NCBI RefSeq assembly: GCF_019679435.2
Contig: NZ_CP139781.1
Span: 868,001-932,000 of the forward strand
Direction of reading: 5' to 3'
Origin: Actomonas aquatica
Lineage (GTDB): Bacteria; Verrucomicrobiota; Verrucomicrobiia; Opitutales; Opitutaceae
Length of the DNA: 64,000 nt
Below the pieces are notes generated by a model that was not told where the DNA came from, made no database searches, and saw only the letters and a list, made by a program, of their open reading frames with translations. Both the position numbers and the translations under genes were made by a program. This document shows, in pieces, positions 59,556 through 64,000 of the stretch. How positions within the stretch are numbered: position 1 is the first letter of the stretch; the number at the start of each line of letters is the position of its first letter.

Positions 59556-60992
59556 TTGAATTCAGAGAGTCCCCCTACCGCAGTACCGCAACGCGACCGA
59601 TTGGAGCGATATACCTTTTGGCATCTGGTGATTTTCCACGTCCTTACCGCTTGGTTGCTGGGCGGTGCCACGACTTGGATGTGGCTGCCGATGGTGCTGT
59701 GGGGAACGGTCGGCGGTGCGGCCCTCACAGTCTGGGGCTTTGTGCGCCGTCGAAATTTGGGGCGTCCTGTGCTGTGGCCACTGCTCTGGCTGCTTCCCGG
59801 ACTTTTGCTCGCCCTGTGGGTGCTGGTGGGAAGCTTCAATCCCAGCTTTACGGTCATCAGCTACTATGAGCAGTTGGTCTACCGTCCGACAGAACCGATC
59901 GGGTGGTTGCCCAGCTCAGCGGTGCCGGCCGAGACCCGACGCGAACTGCTCCTCCTCTTGGGAATCTTCCTCTCCGCGTTCAATCTGGCGCTCAATACAG
60001 AACGGCGAGAGCCAATCAAACAGCTGTTTGGGGTGATAGGACTCAACACCATGCTCATCGCCGTGATTGGCACCCTGCAAAAACTGAGCGAGGCCGAGGG
60101 GATTCTTTGGTTCATCTCGTCTCCGAATCCTCAATTCTTCGGCACGTTTATTTACCACAACCACTGGGGAGCGTATGCCCTCATGAATGTCGCATTGCTG
60201 GTCGGCCTTTCCCTCTGGATATACGAAGAACGAGCCCCCCGCGGGTTCACTCACTCTCCCGGCATGCTTTCAATCGTGGGGGCAATATTGGTGCTCATCG
60301 CCATCCCGGTGAGCTCTTCGCGTTCCTGCACCGCACTGGCGGCGGTAATCCTCTTATTCTCCACTGGACACTTTGCTTGGCGGCTGCATCGACGGAAGCG
60401 GCTTACTCCCCAAACCTCGGTGCTACTGCTGACGCTGCTCGCTGCGGTTGGCTTCGCGTCCTTCATTGTGGCTGAACGCGTGATCATGCAGCGTTTGCGA
60501 GAGACCCATAAACAGTTCGTGACCGATCCGACCAACAAACGTTATCTCAAGGGGCGTGAGTTAGTTTATGCCGACACCCTGCGGATGATTGGCGACAAAC
60601 CGGTCGCTGGCTGGGGACTGCAGAGCTTCTACCTCGTGCACAAGCGATACTCCACCGTTCCCCGGGGAGACGATGGGCGTATGCAAGTTTACCGGAATAC
60701 GCACTCCGACTGGTTGCAGACCGCGGCCGAAACAGGCCTGGTGGGCTTGGGGCTTTCTCTGGTCACGTTTCTCACGCCGCTGGTTTGGGTGCGCCGTCGT
60801 CTCAACTCGGACCAAGTGGCTGTCTTCACTCGCGTGGGATGCGTGCTCGTCCTCGGTCTGGCGTTGGTGGAGTTCCCTTTGCAGAATCCGGCGGTGATCC
60901 TGCTCTTTGCCTCCTTGCTCTATGGAGGATGTCGACTTGCCCTCCTCAGCCCGGTCCACCACCGGCATCGCCGTCAGTTCCATGCCTCCTGA
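59556..60992 (+). CDS. O-antigen ligase (WaaL)-family membrane protein
   Basis: The protein has 478 residues from a TTG at 59556; no better in-frame ATG or GTG is present upstream. About twelve hydrophobic segments are visible. The Wzy_C/WaaL features are FGTFIYHNHWGAYALMNV, SSSRSCTALAAV, GWGLQSFYLVHKRYS and NTHSDWLQTAAETGLVGLGLSL, with the conserved periplasmic-loop histidine. It should transfer or polymerise the finished glycan in the inner membrane. It is the third such protein in the window and the second in this operon. Confidence 0.82.
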   Translation: MNSESPPTAVPQRDRLERYTFWHLVIFHVLTAWLLGGATTWMWLPMVLWGTVGGAALTVWGFVRRRNLGRPVLWPLLWLLPGLLLALWVLVGSFNPSFTVISYYEQLVYRPTEPIGWLPSSAVPAETRRELLLLLGIFLSAFNLALNTERREPIKQLFGVIGLNTMLIAVIGTLQKLSEAEGILWFISSPNPQFFGTFIYHNHWGAYALMNVALLVGLSLWIYEERAPRGFTHSPGMLSIVGAILVLIAIPVSSSRSCTALAAVILLFSTGHFAWRLHRRKRLTPQTSVLLLTLLAAVGFASFIVAERVIMQRLRETHKQFVTDPTNKRYLKGRELVYADTLRMIGDKPVAGWGLQSFYLVHKRYSTVPRGDDGRMQVYRNTHSDWLQTAAETGLVGLGLSLVTFLTPLVWVRRRLNSDQVAVFTRVGCVLVLGLALVEFPLQNPAVILLFASLLYGGCRLALLSPVHHRHRRQFHAS

Positions 60993-61058
60993 TCCCGCGC
61001 GTTTCGCTGAAACGTGTGCCTGACAAGCACCGTCGCCTCCATCCATTCTCCGCGCTGC

Positions 61059-61616
61059 ATGCAACTACTTGGCCAACACAGTCCTTCGCCTTGGTCGACG
61101 CTCGACAAGGTCCGTCGGGCGCTTTGGATATTGGTCTCCCAAACCGTTTGGCGCTGGTCGCCCGTCTCGTGGAACGCTTGGCGGAACGCTTGGCTTCGCC
61201 TTTTCGGCGCCACCATCAACGACCGTCCGGATGCACGCGCCTGTGTTTGGCCTGATGTGGATATTTATCACCCATGGAAGCTGACGCTAGGAGCCGCGTC
61301 GATCGTGGGCACGGGAAGTCGTCTCTACAATCTGGCCCCCATCACGCTGGAGGATGGCGCCAATCTGAGCCGCTTTGTTCACGCCTGCACCGGCAGTCAT
61401 GATTTGGCTCGATGGGACATGCCCCTCACCACCGCCCCCATCGTGATCAAGCGCAACGCTTGGATTGGCACCGACACCTATTTGGCGCCGGGGGTGACCA
61501 TAGGTGAAGAGTGTATAGTGGGAGCTCGCTCGGTGGTGACCAAGGATCAACCCGCCAGCATGTGCTGCTGGGGACATCCCTGCAAACCCGTGAAACCTCG
61601 ACCTGCCTTGCAGTGA
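61059..61616 (+). CDS. WcaF-like hexapeptide-repeat acetyltransferase
   Basis: The protein has 185 residues from the ATG at 61059; a GTG at 61014 would add 15 residues without family character. The order matches WcaF-type acyltransferases: VRRALWILVSQTVWRWSP, LFGATIND, VDIYHPWKLTLG, a left-handed beta-helix of hexapeptide repeats, HACTGSHDL with the catalytic histidine, and TYLAPGVTIGEECIVGARSVV. It would O-acetylate a sugar of the polysaccharide. Its stop overlaps the next start (GTGA). Confidence 0.85.
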   Translation: MQLLGQHSPSPWSTLDKVRRALWILVSQTVWRWSPVSWNAWRNAWLRLFGATINDRPDARACVWPDVDIYHPWKLTLGAASIVGTGSRLYNLAPITLEDGANLSRFVHACTGSHDLARWDMPLTTAPIVIKRNAWIGTDTYLAPGVTIGEECIVGARSVVTKDQPASMCCWGHPCKPVKPRPALQ

Positions 61617-62737
61617 GGGTGATTCATACGATAACGAGTATCGAAGCTCGTTTTGGTGGCCCCGCCCGGTCGGTCCCCAGTTTGGCTGCGGCGGAACAGC
61701 AACTGGGATTGAACCTTGAAGTTTGTTCCCTCGGACAGCCCCACACCGTGACCTCTTCGCCCTGGCCGAGCATCGCTCCGATCCGTGTTTTCCCCCGCCA
61801 AAGTCCAGATCTTGTCGGACGTAGCACTGCGTTAAAAAACCATCTCGAAAACGCTACCAGCGACCTGATTCATCACCACGGGCTTTGGCACCGCACGCTC
61901 CACTATGCGCATCAGAAAAAGCGTCGGGACGGCGTGCCATTGGTAATCTCTCCGCGGGGTATGCTCATGCCTTGGGCAAGGCGTCACCACGGGTGGCGCA
62001 AACGGGTCGCCGCTCGCTTGCTCCATCCCGGCGCTCTTAGCGGAGCTTCGGGCTGGCACGCCACCAGTGCCGAAGAAGCGCGCGCGATTCGCGACGCCGG
62101 ATTTCGACAACCGATCTGCATCTCGCCAAACGGCGTGACTCTGCCCACCGCCGCGGAACAATCGGCCGCCGCATCGCACTGGCATCGCGTGGAACCTGCG
62201 ACAACCACGCGCCGAGTCGCCCTGTTTTATTCACGCTTTCACAGCAAGAAGCGGGTGCGGGAGTGCATCGAACTCTGGCATGAGTTGGCCCCCAAGGGCT
62301 GGTTACTTCTCGTGGTCGGCATTCCTGAGGAGTTTTCGGTCCAGCAGCTGCGAGACCGGGTGCAACAGCTCAACTCTACGGACGCCGTTAAAGTCCACGA
62401 CGGCACCAACGCCCCTCCCCCGTATGCCGCCGCGGAGTTGTTTTTACTTCCCACCCAATCCGAAAACTTCGGCATGGTGGTGGCGGAAGCACTCGCCCAT
62501 GGCGTGCCCGCTTTGGTGACGGATGACTTGCCATGGGCAGAACTCGGAAGCCGGGGAGCCGGTTGGAGTGAACCTTGGATCGATCCCTATCGTGCACAGC
62601 TGCAGTCCGCTTTGGCGTTGGGCACGCCAGAGCTGGCTGAAATGGGCGAACGCGGGCGCCTTTGGATGAACGAAGCCTTTTCTTGGACTGCTGCTGCCGG
62701 CAAGTTAGTCGATTTTTATCATTCCCTGCTTCCCTGA
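61613..62737 (+). CDS. Glycosyltransferase family 4
   Basis: The protein has 374 residues from a GTG at 61613, overlapping the previous stop. RVIHTITSIEARFGGPARSVPSLA is the acceptor start and LIHHHGLWHRTLHYAHQ and PLVISPRGMLMPWARRHHG are characteristic of the GT4 subgroup found in EPS loci. The donor region FLLPTQSENFGMVVAEALAHGVPALV has the E-x7-E motif. It ends one base before the next gene. Confidence 0.9.
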   Translation: MRVIHTITSIEARFGGPARSVPSLAAAEQQLGLNLEVCSLGQPHTVTSSPWPSIAPIRVFPRQSPDLVGRSTALKNHLENATSDLIHHHGLWHRTLHYAHQKKRRDGVPLVISPRGMLMPWARRHHGWRKRVAARLLHPGALSGASGWHATSAEEARAIRDAGFRQPICISPNGVTLPTAAEQSAAASHWHRVEPATTTRRVALFYSRFHSKKRVRECIELWHELAPKGWLLLVVGIPEEFSVQQLRDRVQQLNSTDAVKVHDGTNAPPPYAAAELFLLPTQSENFGMVVAEALAHGVPALVTDDLPWAELGSRGAGWSEPWIDPYRAQLQSALALGTPELAEMGERGRLWMNEAFSWTAAAGKLVDFYHSLLP

Positions 62738-62738
62738 A

Positions 62739-63629
62739 ATGGGTCTCCCCGTAAACGCTCCCCTGCCGCTCTCTGTTCTCATTCCCGCCCGGAACGAGGA
62801 AGCCAATCTACGCGACTGCATCGCCTCATGTTCTGTGGCTGACGACATTGTGGTCGTCGACAGTCGTTCGTCCGACAATACCCCGGCAATTGCCCGGGAG
62901 TTGGGCGCTCGGGTGATCGATTTTGATTGGAACGGGCGGCTGCCCAAAAAGAAGAACTGGGCCCTAGCCAACGTGGAATGGAAACACGACTGGGTGTTCA
63001 TTCTCGACGCCGATGAGCGATTCACACCGGAACTGGTCGAGGAGCTTCGAACAATCCTCGCATCGCCCCCCGAGAATACCCCCGGCTACTATGTGAATCG
63101 GCGTTTTTGGTTCCTGGACGGGTGGTTGAAACACTGCGGTTATTACCCGAGTTGGAATCTGCGTTTATTCCGTCACAACTGCGGACGCTACGAGCAGTTC
63201 ACTGGGGTTGAAGATACGGGATCCGGCGACAACGAGGTCCACGAGCATGTGCAACTGCAAGGCTCCGCCGGATACCTCAAAGGCGAACTCGACCATTACG
63301 CATTCCCCACCATCGACATCTGGGTCGAGAAGCATAACCGCTATTCCAGCTGGGAGGCGCAACTCGATCTTTCCGCCGCGGCTCGCGCCGAAAGCACCAC
63401 TGGAAAGCTCAAAACCGACATCGCGTTGAAACGTGTCCTGCGTCGCATCAGTCGCCGACTGCCGTTTCGTCCGACGCTTCGTTTCGTTTACCATTACCTG
63501 TTGCGACGCGGCTTCCTCGACGGCTATCGCGGGTGGGTGTTTTGTCGCCTGCTCGCATTCTACGAGTTCTTGGGCGTGGCCAAGGCTGCCGAATACCGGC
63601 GCAGTCGATCGAGTCCCCCGCCGTCATGA
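62739..63629 (+). CDS. Glycosyltransferase family 2 (WaaE/KdtX-like)
   Basis: The protein has 296 residues. LSVLIPARNEEANLRDCIAS, IVVVDSRSSDNT, GRLPKKKNWAL and WVFILDADERFTPEL are the motifs of the WaaE/LgtF-like GT2 branch, where DADE is the metal site. A C-terminal helical, basic region (LKRVLRRISRRLPFRPTLRFVYHYLLRRGF, read in pieces) can associate with the membrane. Its stop overlaps the next start by ATGA. Confidence 0.9.
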   Translation: MGLPVNAPLPLSVLIPARNEEANLRDCIASCSVADDIVVVDSRSSDNTPAIARELGARVIDFDWNGRLPKKKNWALANVEWKHDWVFILDADERFTPELVEELRTILASPPENTPGYYVNRRFWFLDGWLKHCGYYPSWNLRLFRHNCGRYEQFTGVEDTGSGDNEVHEHVQLQGSAGYLKGELDHYAFPTIDIWVEKHNRYSSWEAQLDLSAAARAESTTGKLKTDIALKRVLRRISRRLPFRPTLRFVYHYLLRRGFLDGYRGWVFCRLLAFYEFLGVAKAAEYRRSRSSPPPS

Positions 63630-64000
63630 GTCGCCTGCTCTTCATCAACCGCTTCTACCGACCCAGCAGTGTCGCCACGGCCCAGCTGCTGACGGATATG
63701 GCCGAGCAGCTCGCGGGGCGAGGTCAGGACGTATCAGTATTGACCTCACGTTTGGACGACCAAGCCCCCACCGATTCGGTCGAAAACGGCGTGCGTTTAC
63801 TACGAGTGCGCGGCACCCGTTGGGGAAACTCAGGCAACGTCGTCGCCCACGCGATCGACCTACTGACCTTCGCATTGGTTGCCGTATTCAAGGCCGTTCG
63901 TTCGGTAGGACGCGGAGACATGGTGGTGATCATGACGGACCCACCGCTTTTAGGCCTGTTGCTTCAGCCGATGCTTCGTTTGCGCGGGGCGCGCATCGTG
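63626..64000 (+). CDS. Glycosyltransferase family 4, N-terminal part (runs off the window)
   Basis: The first 125 codons are present from the ATG at 63626, which overlaps the previous stop. LLFINRFYRPSSVATAQLLTDMAEQLAGRG is the WbuB-like GT4 N-terminus, and DMVVIMTDPPLLGLLL is the second conserved strand with the T-D-P-P element of that subgroup. The donor domain lies outside the window. The operon therefore continues beyond the end. Confidence 0.8.
   Translation, partial: MSRLLFINRFYRPSSVATAQLLTDMAEQLAGRGQDVSVLTSRLDDQAPTDSVENGVRLLRVRGTRWGNSGNVVAHAIDLLTFALVAVFKAVRSVGRGDMVVIMTDPPLLGLLLQPMLRLRGARIV

Noticed and set aside
1..64000. CRISPR array, IS element or prophage
   Set aside because: No regularly spaced repeats, transposase, integrase or phage structural gene was seen anywhere in the window.

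Overview
The window is GC-rich chromosomal DNA from a Gram-negative bacterium that most resembles the Verrucomicrobiota, probably an Opitutaceae-type organism. The reasons are a PEP-CTERM surface protein, four Tat-exported enzymes (three of them Gfo/Idh/MocA oxidoreductases), a DUF5069 protein, a TIGR03663-type membrane glycosyltransferase, a CotH-kinase/lamin-tail exoprotein, and a Wza/Wzc-like export pair. This placement is an inference from gene content; no rRNA is present to confirm it. Coding density is high, no gap exceeds about 250 bases, and no insertion sequences, prophage or CRISPR arrays were seen.

Region 1 (1-1730) is housekeeping: the end of a DUF2726-type protein, a NYN-LOTUS RNA-binding/nuclease-like protein, and an RsuA-type pseudouridine synthase. 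Region 2 (1771-11775) is a surface and exopolysaccharide (EPS) locus: a membrane TPR protein with a PEP-CTERM protein, divergent from a secreted discoidin-like protein coupled to an O-antigen-ligase/TPR polymerase, which in turn converges on an outer-membrane barrel, a Wza-like exporter and a Wzc-like BY-kinase. Region 3 (12015-20505) encodes exported metabolism: a DNRLRE-like anchored protein, DUF5069, a two-subunit molybdenum hydroxylase (IorA/IorB type), then two Tat-exported oxidoreductases around a DoxX-like membrane protein, ending in a discoidin-like lipid-free secreted protein and a clear terminator.

Region 4 (20552-39896) is mixed: an Agl23-like GT-C protein translationally coupled to an unusual ApbE-glycosyltransferase fusion, a family-B DNA polymerase, small membrane proteins, ClpS with a DUF2017-like partner, proS, xseB, dxs, a large CotH exoprotein, a third Tat oxidoreductase, tRNA-Gly(CCC), ybaB-recR, a sugar-epimerase-like protein and a DJ-1 protein.

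Region 5 (39980-64000, running off the end) is a single co-directional polysaccharide operon of about 24 kb. It has an ABC-2 exporter (Wzm/Wzt with a C-terminal cargo-binding domain), more than a dozen glycosyltransferases, a sulfotransferase, a methyltransferase, a WcaF-like acetyltransferase, and two polytopic polymerase/ligase proteins. Most gene junctions overlap by ATGA or GTGA or are separated by a few bases. The likely product is a sulfated, possibly acetylated and methylated surface glycan.

The most unusual items are the ApbE-GT2 fusion behind Agl23, the ClpS/DUF2017-like pair of a kind known from Actinobacteria, the Tat-oxidoreductase/DoxX-like/discoidin operon, and similar TAGGG...CCTA dyads ahead of both EPS operons.
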